Part shown: piece by piece, positions 53,538-61,294 of the stretch
Layout: each line of letters starts with the position of its first letter
Numbering within the stretch: position 1 is the first letter of the stretch
Assembly: GCF_005771425.1 (NCBI RefSeq)
Contig: NZ_VBTZ01000004.1
Span: 62,001 to 126,000, forward strand
DNA: 64,000 nucleotides
Direction of reading: 5' to 3'
From: Methylocystis sp. B8
Lineage (GTDB): Bacteria; Pseudomonadota; Alphaproteobacteria; Rhizobiales; Beijerinckiaceae
The notes under the pieces: generated by a model
What the model was told of the DNA's origin: nothing
What the model saw: only the letters and a program-made list of their open reading frames with translations
Databases searched by the model: none
Translations under genes and position numbers: made by a program

Positions 53538-54086
53538 TTAGAACGGGCCTCCGCCAAAGAGGAGCGCGAAGGGATTAGCTACTGCGTAGCCGCGGCCATA
53601 AGTCGAGCGCCCGCGCGACGCCGCATAGGCGCCGCCGCCTTCATGCCGAGCGCTGGCGTAGTAATGGCCGCGTGGCGGCGCGCCGGTGATGGAAATGCTG
53701 CCGCCTTCGCTCTGCACCATCTGATAGAGCATCGCGGCATGGCCGGGCGACAGGCGCACGCAGCCGTGCGACGCTGGCCGGCCCAGCATTCCCGTCTCAT
53801 AGGACCCGTGGATCGCATAGCCGCCACGGAAGAAAATCGAGTGGGGCATTGGCGACATATGATATTTTCGCGAATAATGCATGGCCTGCATGCCTGTCGG
53901 CGCGAAGGAGCCGCGTGGCGTGGAATAGCCAGAACGGGCCGTCGACACCGGCCATGAATAGCTGCCCGACGAAGACTGGACATGCATGGTCTGCGTAGAA
54001 AGGTTGATGTGAATGTGGGTGGTGGCGTTCGCCGCGCCCACAGAGGCAAGAACAAGGATTGCTGGAGCGATGACCGGAAAACGCAT
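53538..54086 (-). CDS. L,D-transpeptidase (YkuD)
   Basis: The 182-residue secreted enzyme has a signal peptide (FPVIAPAILVLASVGAANA) and a YkuD domain with AIHGSYETGMLGRPASHGCVR, the HxnSHGC active-site motif. L,D-transpeptidases form 3-3 cross-links in peptidoglycan or anchor proteins to it. The C-terminal 35 residues are rich in Gly, Tyr, Arg and Ser. The ATG at 54086 has GAGGAG six bases upstream. It diverges from mepA across about 150 bases. Confidence 0.9.
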   Translation of the reverse strand: MRFPVIAPAILVLASVGAANATTHIHINLSTQTMHVQSSSGSYSWPVSTARSGYSTPRGSFAPTGMQAMHYSRKYHMSPMPHSIFFRGGYAIHGSYETGMLGRPASHGCVRLSPGHAAMLYQMVQSEGGSISITGAPPRGHYYASARHEGGGAYAASRGRSTYGRGYAVANPFALLFGGGPF

Positions 54087-54239
54087 GACGGACTCCTCAC
54101 TCGACGCGCTAGCGACTTGGCCGGCGTTCATGCGCTGGCTTGGCGCTGCTTCAAACTAAATGAAGCGGTAAGCTTTGCCGGCAAGGCTCAATCGCGACAC
54201 TTTGCGCAAACGCGCTTGGAGACCGGTGGCGAGACGCCC

Positions 54240-55172
54240 ATGACGAGAGATTCGATATCGCGTATGCTTCGCGCAGCGCTATTCGCCTTCGCCGCGCCGG
54301 CGATGGTTAACGGCGCGCTGGCTCAGGACAAGGGCACGCTCGATCCAAAGCCCTTGCCGCCGCTCGCAAATCCTTCCAGTCCTGCGACGCCGGCGCGGGA
54401 ATTGTTCGGCAGGGCGCAGGAGGCGGCGCCGCTGCGTCCAAATCCGATCGGGTTCTATTCGCGCGGCTGTCTCGCTGGCGGCGAGCCGCTGCCGATCAAC
54501 GGTCCCAATTGGCAGGTGATGCGCCTGTCGCGCAACCGCAATTGGGGCCATCCCAATCTGATCGCCTTTTTGAAGCAGTTCTCGTCGAAAGCGTCGCGCG
54601 AGTCAGGCTGGCCGGGCCTGCTCATCGGCGATCTGTCGCAGCCGCGCGGCGGGCCGATGCTGACCGGTCACGCGTCGCATCAGATCGGCCTCGACGCCGA
54701 CATATGGCTTACGCCGATGCCCAATCGCGAACTGACGCGAGAAGAGCGCGAAGACCTCATGGCGACGGACGTCGTGCGCGACGATGGTCTCGACGTTCGT
54801 TCCGACGTCTGGAGCCAGGGCCACATCGCTCTGATCCGCACGGCGGCGATGGACCCCGCCGTGCAGCGCATCTTCGTGAACGCCGCGATCAAACGCGCCC
54901 TATGCCGCGTGGCGCAGGGCGAAAGCTGGATGCGCAAGGTGCGGCCGATGTGGGGGCATAATTACCACTTCCATGTCCGGCTCTACTGTCCCGACGGCTC
55001 GAATTGCCGCGACCAGGACCCGACGCCGGCTGGCGATGGCTGCGACGCCTCGCTTGCCTGGTGGTTTTCGCAAGAGGCGCTTCGCCCGAGAACGCCGGGC
55101 GGCAAGAGCTGGCCGCCGATGACCATGGCGGGCCTGCCGGCCGCCTGCCGCGAGGTTTTGCGCGCGGAGTAG
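54240..55172 (+). CDS. mepA: Penicillin-insensitive murein endopeptidase
   Basis: MepA is a LAS-type zinc endopeptidase that cleaves D,D- and L,D-cross-links in the periplasm. The 310-residue protein has a signal peptide (MLRAALFAFAAPAMVNGALAQ, residues 9-29) and the M74 zinc motifs in TGHASHQIGLDADIWL and WGHNYHFHVRLYC. Conserved cysteines near the C-terminus (CPDGSNC and GDGCDASL) likely form disulfides. The ATG at 54240 is used; in-frame codons back to 53982 are unlikely since they overlap the divergent gene. Confidence 0.93.
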   Translation: MTRDSISRMLRAALFAFAAPAMVNGALAQDKGTLDPKPLPPLANPSSPATPARELFGRAQEAAPLRPNPIGFYSRGCLAGGEPLPINGPNWQVMRLSRNRNWGHPNLIAFLKQFSSKASRESGWPGLLIGDLSQPRGGPMLTGHASHQIGLDADIWLTPMPNRELTREEREDLMATDVVRDDGLDVRSDVWSQGHIALIRTAAMDPAVQRIFVNAAIKRALCRVAQGESWMRKVRPMWGHNYHFHVRLYCPDGSNCRDQDPTPAGDGCDASLAWWFSQEALRPRTPGGKSWPPMTMAGLPAACREVLRAE

Positions 55173-55180
55173 GCCTTCAG

Positions 55181-55262
55181 AGCAGGTTTTCGAAAAAGTT
55201 GACAGACTTTCTCGATGAGAACCTGCGCCAAACCTGATTCCATGTGATCGGGAAGCGCTCTA
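55181..55262. repeat. Palindromic repeat between mepA and msrA
   Basis: GCAGGTTTTC (55182-55191) and GAGAACCTGC (55217-55226) form an imperfect stem; a tail with AACCTGATTCCATGTGATCG and GCGCTCTAG follows. The style and the GCGCTC end resemble the elements at 8171 and 13016. Its right end contains the msrA stop codon (TAG read from 55262). Confidence 0.7.
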
Positions 55263-55907
55263 GTCGCAAGAGCCGAGCGGGCAAGCGATGCCCGTTCCGC
55301 CGAGGCCGCAGTAGCCGCCGGGGTTCTTGGCGAGATATTGCTGGTGATATTCCTCGGCGTAATAGAACGGCCGGCCCTCGGTGATCTCGGTGGTGATGTC
55401 GCCCAGATGAGCGCCGGTCAATACGCGTTGATACATGGCGCGCGACTCATTCGCGGCGGCGAGCTGCTCGGGCGTCGAAACATAAATCGCCGAGCGATAT
55501 TGCGTGCCGAAGTCATTGCCCTGGCGCATGCCCTGGGTCGGATCATGGCCCTCCCAGAAGATGCGCAAGAGGTCGTCGAAGGCGATGGCCGGCGGCTGGT
55601 AGACGACGAGGACGACCTCCGCATGGCCGGTGCGGCCGCTGCAGACGTCGTCATAGGTCGGATTTTTCGTCACGCCGCCGGCATAGCCGACCGCCGTCAC
55701 ATAGACGCCTTCGCCGGCCTGCCAGAATTTGCGCTCTGCGCCCCAGAAACAGCCCATGCCGAAGAGGACCTGTTCCGACCCCAGCGGGAACGGCGGGTCA
55801 AGCGGATGGCCGTTGACGAAATGGCGCTTACCATGCGCGACAGGCGTGGCGTGGTCGGGAATGGGCCCGAGCAGCTTGGAGAGACCGAGTTCGTCGAAGA
55901 TCGTCAT
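55260..55907 (-). CDS. msrA: Peptide-methionine (S)-S-oxide reductase
   Basis: MsrA repairs S-methionine sulfoxide. The 215-residue protein has the catalytic [13 protein letters not shown] motif, [20 protein letters not shown], the [23 protein letters not shown] core (split over residues about 125-147) and resolving cysteines in the C-terminal [16 protein letters not shown]. The ATG at 55907 gives the family start; codons to 56063 are not conserved. No MsrB gene is adjacent. Confidence 0.95.
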   Translation of the reverse strand: MTIFDELGLSKLLGPIPDHATPVAHGKRHFVNGHPLDPPFPLGSEQVLFGMGCFWGAERKFWQAGEGVYVTAVGYAGGVTKNPTYDDVCSGRTGHAEVVLVVYQPPAIAFDDLLRIFWEGHDPTQGMRQGNDFGTQYRSAIYVSTPEQLAAANESRAMYQRVLTGAHLGDITTEITEGRPFYYAEEYHQQYLAKNPGGYCGLGGTGIACPLGSCD

Positions 55908-55939
55908 GGCGCCGATATAGTGCTCGGCGTGAAAGGAAA

Positions 55940-56257
55940 CTAGCGGCGGGCGTAATAGAGCGGCGCCTGGCGCCGGTGGCTGAGCAGGATCAAGAGAGCG
56001 CCGACGGCCCCAAAAGCGACGCTGACCGGGGCCAGCATCAGGGTGGTCAGGACGGGGTCCCACAGAAAGCCCGAGACATGTTCGACGCTCGACTGCATCG
56101 ACTGGTAGAGGTTAGGAAAGACCGACGCCGTTCCCCTGTTGAGGCTCGTCACCATCACGCGTCCGGCGGCGATTGAGCGCGTGCCGTCGACGATGAGGGC
56201 GATGAAGCCGCCCGCGAGCAAGAGAAGGCCGATCAGTCTTGTGAGGAGTCGCAGCAT
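55940..56257 (-). CDS. Small two-segment membrane protein, conserved hypothetical
   Basis: The 105-residue protein has a first membrane segment (about residues 4-25, [21 protein letters not shown]), a periplasmic loop with [22 protein letters not shown], a second segment (about 68-92) and a basic end. I recall similar proteins in other Hyphomicrobiales with no known role. It sits 32 bases upstream of msrA on the same strand and could be in its operon. Confidence 0.75.
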   Translation of the reverse strand: MLRLLTRLIGLLLLAGGFIALIVDGTRSIAAGRVMVTSLNRGTASVFPNLYQSMQSSVEHVSGFLWDPVLTTLMLAPVSVAFGAVGALLILLSHRRQAPLYYARR

Positions 56258-56384
56258 GGTCTCTTCGTCGGATGGTCGAAGGTGGCGATCGTCGGAAAAC
56301 GTGAGGAGAATAGGCGCCGCAGACGCGCCTGTCCATGCGCGGCGTTGCGTTTGAGGCGCGCGTGAATATATTGCGCGCTTCGCC

Positions 56385-56474
56385 GGAGGGGTGGCCGAGT
56401 GGTTGAAGGCGCACGCCTGGAAAGTGTGTATACGGGAAACCGTATCGCGGGTTCGAATCCCGCCCCCTCCGCCA
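56385..56474 (+). tRNA. tRNA-Ser (anticodon GGA)
   Basis: A class II tRNA of 90 bases. The acceptor stem GGAGGGG (56385-56391) pairs with CCCCTCC (56464-56470); the anticodon loop CTGGAAA holds anticodon GGA; the long variable arm is visible as TATACGGGAAACCGTATCG; the T arm is CGGGTTCGAATCCCG. CCA is encoded at 56472-56474. The following 280 bases to the ABC gene contain no feature I can support. Confidence 0.97.
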
Positions 56475-56754
56475 GGGCCGCCGATTCCGCGCTATTCTGC
56501 GACGTAATCGCCGATTCGCCGGATGGGCGAAACAACGTTTGTTCGCCAGCCGCGGGACCGACTGCTTCGACCTCGCGCCAATCTGGTTAGCTCGTCTGAG
56601 ACCACAGCGCCGGGCGCGGCCCGCCGCGCACATTTCCTACTGCGCCGAGAGTGGCTACAAAGTGAAGCATGAAGGCGTCTTTTGTCGCGCGAATGCGGCC
56701 CGCGAATAATCGCCAGTTAGGTCGATCTCCAAAATCTAGTTCAAAGGGAATGGC

Positions 56755-57870
56755 GTGATTCAGCGGTTCATATGGCTTGCTGTTGGCTATTGGAAAGGCC
56801 AAACGCGACGCACCGCGTGGTTTCTGTCGGTTGGATTTCTAATATGCCTCGTCGTCAACACTTACATGGCTCTGGCAGTGACCCGTTGGAGCAAGGGCTT
56901 TTTCGACGCGCTTCAAACTCATGAAGTCGATGAAGTGATTCAGGGGATTCTACGACTCGCAATCTTGGCCGTCGGCGTCGGTCTTGCTTCAATAGCTACA
57001 ACTCAGTTTCGGATGAGACTTCAGGTCGGGTGGCGACTATGGCTTGCAGCATCCCTCATCGAGAAATGGCTGGCGAACGAGTCTCGCCAAGCATGCGCCA
57101 TATCCCCAGCGATAGATAATCCTGAAGCGCGCATTGCCGACGACGGTCGGCTGGCCATCGAGCTTTTTGTCGATCTTGCGGGAGGCGTCATCAATATCTT
57201 TTTGGTATCGGCCGCCTTCATCATCGTTCTGTGGCAAGTCGGGGGATCATATAAGCTTATGGGCGTCGTCATACCCGGTTATCTGGTGCTCGCGGTCTTT
57301 ATCTATTCTGTTATCACCTCGCTCGGCATGTGGGCGCTGGGACGGCCACTCGTGGCAAGCGTCGAAGAAAAGGCTGCGGCGGAGGGGAACTTCCGCTATG
57401 CGCTAACCCGCGCGCGTCACGAGTTCGAATCCAAAGCGACAGGGGAAGTCGACGAAGACACAGATCGGGATGTCGGCGATTACCTGCGTCACCCTGTCGT
57501 TAAGCAGGTTTCGATAATTCCAAATCGACTCCCCGAGATCGACGCCAAGGGCGGGAATCCCTTCGATAGATTTCTTCTTTTGCTCGCAAAGACTTGGGGA
57601 CTCGTTATCCAGGGGCAGACAAAAATTGTTTTTTTAACGCATGCGAACAATCTTTTGGCTCCTGCGGTCCCCCTATTGCTGGGCGCCCCGAAATATCTTG
57701 CAGGTGATTTAACGCTCGGCGATCTGATGCAGGCCGCGGCCGCCTTTTTGCAGGTGCAGCTTTCCCTCAATTGGCTCGCCGACAACGCCCTCAGCATAGC
57801 GAACTGGTCGGCTTCGGCGCGACGCGTAGCGGCTCTTGACTTAGCGATCGACACGCCAACGGGCGAATAG
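56755..57870 (+). CDS. ABC transporter transmembrane domain protein (SbmA/BacA/YddA-like), no ATPase domain
   Basis: The 371-residue protein matches the ABC_membrane_2 fold: AVTRWSKGFFDALQTHEVDE near residue 42, FRMRLQVGWRLWLAASLIEKW, NPEARIADDGRLAIELFVDL and NFRYALTRARHEFES. It ends soon after LADNALSIANWSASARRVAAL, exactly where YddA-type proteins continue into an ATP-binding domain. SbmA/BacA proteins lack that domain naturally and import peptides with proton motive force, so this may be a functional half or a truncated exporter. Base composition appears less GC-rich than neighbours, and it lies next to a tRNA, which suggests transfer. Confidence 0.8.
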   Translation: MIQRFIWLAVGYWKGQTRRTAWFLSVGFLICLVVNTYMALAVTRWSKGFFDALQTHEVDEVIQGILRLAILAVGVGLASIATTQFRMRLQVGWRLWLAASLIEKWLANESRQACAISPAIDNPEARIADDGRLAIELFVDLAGGVINIFLVSAAFIIVLWQVGGSYKLMGVVIPGYLVLAVFIYSVITSLGMWALGRPLVASVEEKAAAEGNFRYALTRARHEFESKATGEVDEDTDRDVGDYLRHPVVKQVSIIPNRLPEIDAKGGNPFDRFLLLLAKTWGLVIQGQTKIVFLTHANNLLAPAVPLLLGAPKYLAGDLTLGDLMQAAAAFLQVQLSLNWLADNALSIANWSASARRVAALDLAIDTPTGE

Positions 57871-57947
57871 CGCGAGCGCGCCGCGCAGTCACAATAGCGA
57901 GATGTGCTAACGTCCATAGTGCCGCGCAGCCATGAGGAGCGACGCAC

Positions 57948-59483
57948 GTGGAACAGAGCGTCTCGAATTCCGGCGCTGAAAGACTCGCGCGTAAAACAAC
58001 AGTCCAGGGTTATATCGACGAGCAGCCGCTGTGGGCCGACGGGACCGGCGCTCCCCCTTCGCCTTTGACGGGGATGCAGCTGCGCATCTGGTGGTTGTCG
58101 GTCGCCGGCAAGTTTTTCGAAGGGCTGGTCGTGTTCATGACCGGCGTCGCCCTGCCTCTGATCGTCAAGGAGTTCGGCCTCGGCGCCGCAGAACACGGCA
58201 TGGTCGGCGCGGCGACATTGTTCGGCATTCTGATCGGCGCAAGCGCCTTAGGGGGACTGTCCGATCATTTCGGCCGCAAGCCGCTCTTCATTTTCGAAAT
58301 GATATTGTTCGCCGTTTTTCTGGCGTTGATTGTCTTCACGCCCAACTTCCCATGGCTGATCATGTGCTTGTTCGGCATGGGACTGGCGCTCGGATGCGAC
58401 TATCCGACCGCCCACCTCGTTATCTCCGAAAGCACGCCGACGCACAGCCGCGGCGCTTTGGTGCTTGCGGCGTTCGGATTCCAGGCGGCAGGCGCGCTGA
58501 TCGGCACCGCCGTTGGCTACCTCATCCTGTCCGCTGATCCTGATCTGGAATCCTGGCGTTGGATGTACGCCACCGCCATCGTCCCGGCGGCGCTGGTCAT
58601 CCTGGGACGGTTGTTCATCACCGAAAGCCCGCATTGGCTCGCCGTTCGCGGACGTCTGCGCGACGCCGAAACGACGCTCGGCCGGCTGTTGCAGCGCAAG
58701 CCGCGCTATCCGAACGACGTGCGGCTCTCCGCCGCCGCCGACATCACTAAGGCCAAGCGTTCGAGCGGCGGCTACGCCGATCTCTTTCGCGGCAAAAATC
58801 TGCGCGCGACCGTGCTCGCCTCCGTTCCCTGGTTCCTGCAGGACCTTGGAACCTATGGCATCGGCATTTTCACGCCGACCATTCTCGCCGCCGCCGTCGG
58901 CCACAAGCGCGAACATGCGCAAAGCGTGGCCGATCTCGTTTCCAACGATCTCATCGCCGCCAAGGGCGCGGCGTTCATCGACATCCTGTTGCTCGTCGGC
59001 GTCCTGGCGGCCGTGCTGCTCGCCGACCGTCTCGGCCGCATTCGGCTGCAGATCACGGGCTTCATTGGCTGCGCGATCGGCCTGTTCATTGCGGCTCAAT
59101 CCGTCAACTTTGACGGCGCCGCGCGCATGACGCTCATCTTCGTCGGCTTCATGCTGTTCAATTTCATGATCAATCTCGGTCCCAACGCGCAGACCTATTT
59201 GATTGCCGGCGAGGTATTTCCGACCGCCATTCGCGGCAAGGGCGCGGGCTTCGCCGCGTCCTTCGCGAAGATCGGCGCCTGTTTGACAGCGTTCCTGTTC
59301 CCCATCCTGCTCGCTGATCTTGGCGCGTCGAGGCTTCTCTACATCCTGGTCGGGACGTCGCTCCTGGGCGCCCTCGTCACCTGGCTGTTCCGCATTGAGA
59401 CGGCCGGCCTCAGTCTCGAAACGGTGGGCGCAGAAGCCGCGCAACAAACGTCCGTCGAGGAGCCGCGACAGGCGGCGGAGTAG
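57948..59483 (+). CDS. MFS transporter, sugar/aromatic-acid porter type
   Basis: The 511-residue protein has 12 membrane segments. GGLSDHFGRKPLFIFEMIL is the MFS motif between segments 2 and 3, and AGEVFPTAIRGKGAGFAASFAKIG is the sugar-porter type repeat in the second half. A charged loop of about 60 residues joins the halves. The GTG at 57948 has GAGGAG eight bases upstream. Substrate cannot be read from the sequence. Confidence 0.88.
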   Translation: MEQSVSNSGAERLARKTTVQGYIDEQPLWADGTGAPPSPLTGMQLRIWWLSVAGKFFEGLVVFMTGVALPLIVKEFGLGAAEHGMVGAATLFGILIGASALGGLSDHFGRKPLFIFEMILFAVFLALIVFTPNFPWLIMCLFGMGLALGCDYPTAHLVISESTPTHSRGALVLAAFGFQAAGALIGTAVGYLILSADPDLESWRWMYATAIVPAALVILGRLFITESPHWLAVRGRLRDAETTLGRLLQRKPRYPNDVRLSAAADITKAKRSSGGYADLFRGKNLRATVLASVPWFLQDLGTYGIGIFTPTILAAAVGHKREHAQSVADLVSNDLIAAKGAAFIDILLLVGVLAAVLLADRLGRIRLQITGFIGCAIGLFIAAQSVNFDGAARMTLIFVGFMLFNFMINLGPNAQTYLIAGEVFPTAIRGKGAGFAASFAKIGACLTAFLFPILLADLGASRLLYILVGTSLLGALVTWLFRIETAGLSLETVGAEAAQQTSVEEPRQAAE

Positions 59484-59512
59484 CCGGCTGCTGATCGGGG
59501 GCGCCCGACACA

Positions 59513-59935
59513 TCAGTCCGGCGGGAGTTGGCGCATGATCGAAGCGAGATCGATCCACACGTTCTCTCGGCTGATATTCTCAGCGTCAGTGAACTCAACG
59601 ACGTGAAGCAATCGGAATTCAAGGGTACGGTTGCGGCCCTCCAGTCCGAACGGCCTGCCGGGCGCCCTGCCGGCCCAGATCGACTCGTCGACCATGAAGT
59701 TCTGGCCGTAGAGCCGCCTTACGCGCCGAACGCTGCCGTCGGCGAGATCGCGGAACGTGGCCTCGTAGAATTTGCGCGCTTCGTCGCGGCCACGTGATGG
59801 CCCGAGCGGCCAACCGACGATGTCATGCTCGACGTCGTCTGTGAGCGTCGCCAGCACGCCTTCGACGTCGTCGGAACTTTCGAAGGCGAAGTGCTCGTCC
59901 ATTTTCTGGTCCATCTGCTGCGGAGTCAGCGGCAT
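59513..59935 (-). CDS. SnoaL-like / NTF2-fold protein
   Basis: The 140-residue protein is a single cone-shaped alpha+beta domain of the SnoaL/NTF2 superfamily, with ESSDDVEGVLATLTDDVEHD at the start and GRDEARKFYEATFRD, typical of ketosteroid-isomerase-like proteins. Enzyme activity cannot be claimed. The ATG at 59935 has GGAG seven bases upstream; an ATG at 59989 would add 18 residues. It is convergent with the MFS gene and divergent from the VIT-family gene. Confidence 0.78.
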   Translation of the reverse strand: MPLTPQQMDQKMDEHFAFESSDDVEGVLATLTDDVEHDIVGWPLGPSRGRDEARKFYEATFRDLADGSVRRVRRLYGQNFMVDESIWAGRAPGRPFGLEGRNRTLEFRLLHVVEFTDAENISRENVWIDLASIMRQLPPD

Positions 59936-60075
59936 CCAACGTCTCCACAAGGTTGCGAGGTTGTGCTCGTAGAGAGACAAATTTCTCATATCAATATAAG
60001 CCTCTGCCCTAGCGTGCGCGCCACGCCCTTCGTTTGCCAGGCGCGGGGTCACGAACGCACTGTCCATGAGGCAAC

Positions 60076-60777
60076 ATGACCCGGCTTCGTTTGCACCGAG
60101 AGAGCCACCTCGTTCAACGCATCGGCTGGCTGCGCGCTGCGGTGCTCGGCGCCAATGACGGCATCGTCTCGACCGCAAGCCTGATCGTCGGCGTCGCCGC
60201 CGCGCAGGCGACGCGCAATGACGTGCTTCTCGCCGGCGCGGCCGGTTTGGTCGCCGGCGCCATGTCGATGGCTGCGGGCGAATATGTTTCGGTGAGCTCC
60301 CAATCCGATACCGAAAAGGCTGACCTCGCGCGCGAACGTAAGGAGTTGAGCGAGCAGATCGAACTCGAACGGGAGGAGCTTGCGCAGATTTACGTCGAGC
60401 GCGGCGTCGACCTTGAACTCGCGCGGCAAGTCGCTCAGCAGTTGATGGAGAAAGACGCGCTGACCGCGCATGCGCGCGACGAATTGGGAATGTCCGAGAT
60501 TGTCGCTGCAAGGCCAGTGCAGGCGGCGGTGACGTCGGCCGTCACTTTCGCGGCGGGCGCCGCGTTGCCGCTCCTTATCGTATGGATCGCGCCGCGCGAC
60601 GCCATCATCCCTCTCGTTTCGGTCGCGTCCTTAGGGTGCCTCGCGCTGCTTGGCGCAATCGGCGCGAGAACCGGCGGCGCCGCTGTTTTGCGCGCGACGG
60701 TCCGCGTGACATTTTGGGGCGCGTTGGCGCTCGCGCTGACGGCAGGCGTCGGCAAGATTTTCGGCATGGCCGTCTGA
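60076..60777 (+). CDS. VIT1/CCC1 family membrane protein
   Basis: The 233-residue protein has the VIT/CCC1 start GWLRAAVLGANDGIVSTASL and a second segment ending AGAMSMAAGEYVSVSSQSD, then a soluble charged segment (about 72-140) and three C-terminal membrane helices. Family members move Fe2+ or Mn2+ across membranes, in yeast and plants into the vacuole; bacterial forms are thought to export or store metal. The linker is shorter than in Er-VIT fusions and lacks a rubrerythrin domain. A secreted cupin gene follows 32 bases downstream. Confidence 0.88.
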   Translation: MTRLRLHRESHLVQRIGWLRAAVLGANDGIVSTASLIVGVAAAQATRNDVLLAGAAGLVAGAMSMAAGEYVSVSSQSDTEKADLARERKELSEQIELEREELAQIYVERGVDLELARQVAQQLMEKDALTAHARDELGMSEIVAARPVQAAVTSAVTFAAGAALPLLIVWIAPRDAIIPLVSVASLGCLALLGAIGARTGGAAVLRATVRVTFWGALALALTAGVGKIFGMAV

Positions 60778-60809
60778 AGCGCGCGTTTGGCTTTTCACTG
60801 GAGCAAAAC

Positions 60810-61244
60810 ATGACTCGCTTGGCGGTTGCCGCAATCATTTGTCTGATGTTCATCGCAAGCAGCGCGGCCGTTGCGGAGGAACGCGCGCCTGCCGAAGTCG
60901 TGGCGGAAATCGCGCGAGCGACGAAAACCGCCGCGGGACAGCCGATCAACCTTCCACAAGGGCCTTTGGAGGTTGTGGCGTCGATTTACACTCTCACGCC
61001 TGGGGCGAGACTACCCGAACACAAGCATCCGTTTCAGCGATACGCCTATGTTCTTGAGGGCGCGCTGAGGGTCCAGCAGGCGGATTCCTCGTCACGCATC
61101 TACCGCGCCGGCGAATTCATCATCGAAAGCGTCGAACATTGGCATTACGGCGCGACGGTCGGCGACGCTGTGGTTAAACTGCTGGTGATCGACCAGGCGC
61201 CGCAAGGCGGCGAAGCCACGATCGAGCGGCCTCCAGCGCCCTAA
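60810..61244 (+). CDS. Secreted cupin-domain protein
   Basis: The 144-residue protein has a signal peptide (LAVAAIICLMFIASSAAVAEE) and a single cupin barrel with LTPGARLPEHKHPFQRYAYVLEG, motif 1 containing the metal-binding HxH, and motif 2 around GEFIIESVEHWHYG. Its substrate is unknown. The ATG at 60810 has TGGAG six bases upstream. It probably shares a transcript with the VIT-family gene. Confidence 0.85.
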   Translation: MTRLAVAAIICLMFIASSAAVAEERAPAEVVAEIARATKTAAGQPINLPQGPLEVVASIYTLTPGARLPEHKHPFQRYAYVLEGALRVQQADSSSRIYRAGEFIIESVEHWHYGATVGDAVVKLLVIDQAPQGGEATIERPPAP

Positions 61245-61294
61245 GCGCTGCGAGGGCGGCTTGCCTCTCGTCACGGCAATGAGGCGAATGACGG

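Noticed and set aside
56399-56590. Frames over tRNA-Ser on both strands
   Set aside because: They translate the tRNA itself and have no support beyond being open.
56385-57900. Genomic island integrated at tRNA-Ser
   Set aside because: No integrase gene and no second copy of the tRNA 3' end was seen downstream within the window.
58248-59558. Minus-strand frame of 436 codons opposite the MFS transporter
   Set aside because: Shadow frame of a clear membrane transporter; its translation is Arg/Glu/Gln-rich without domain features.
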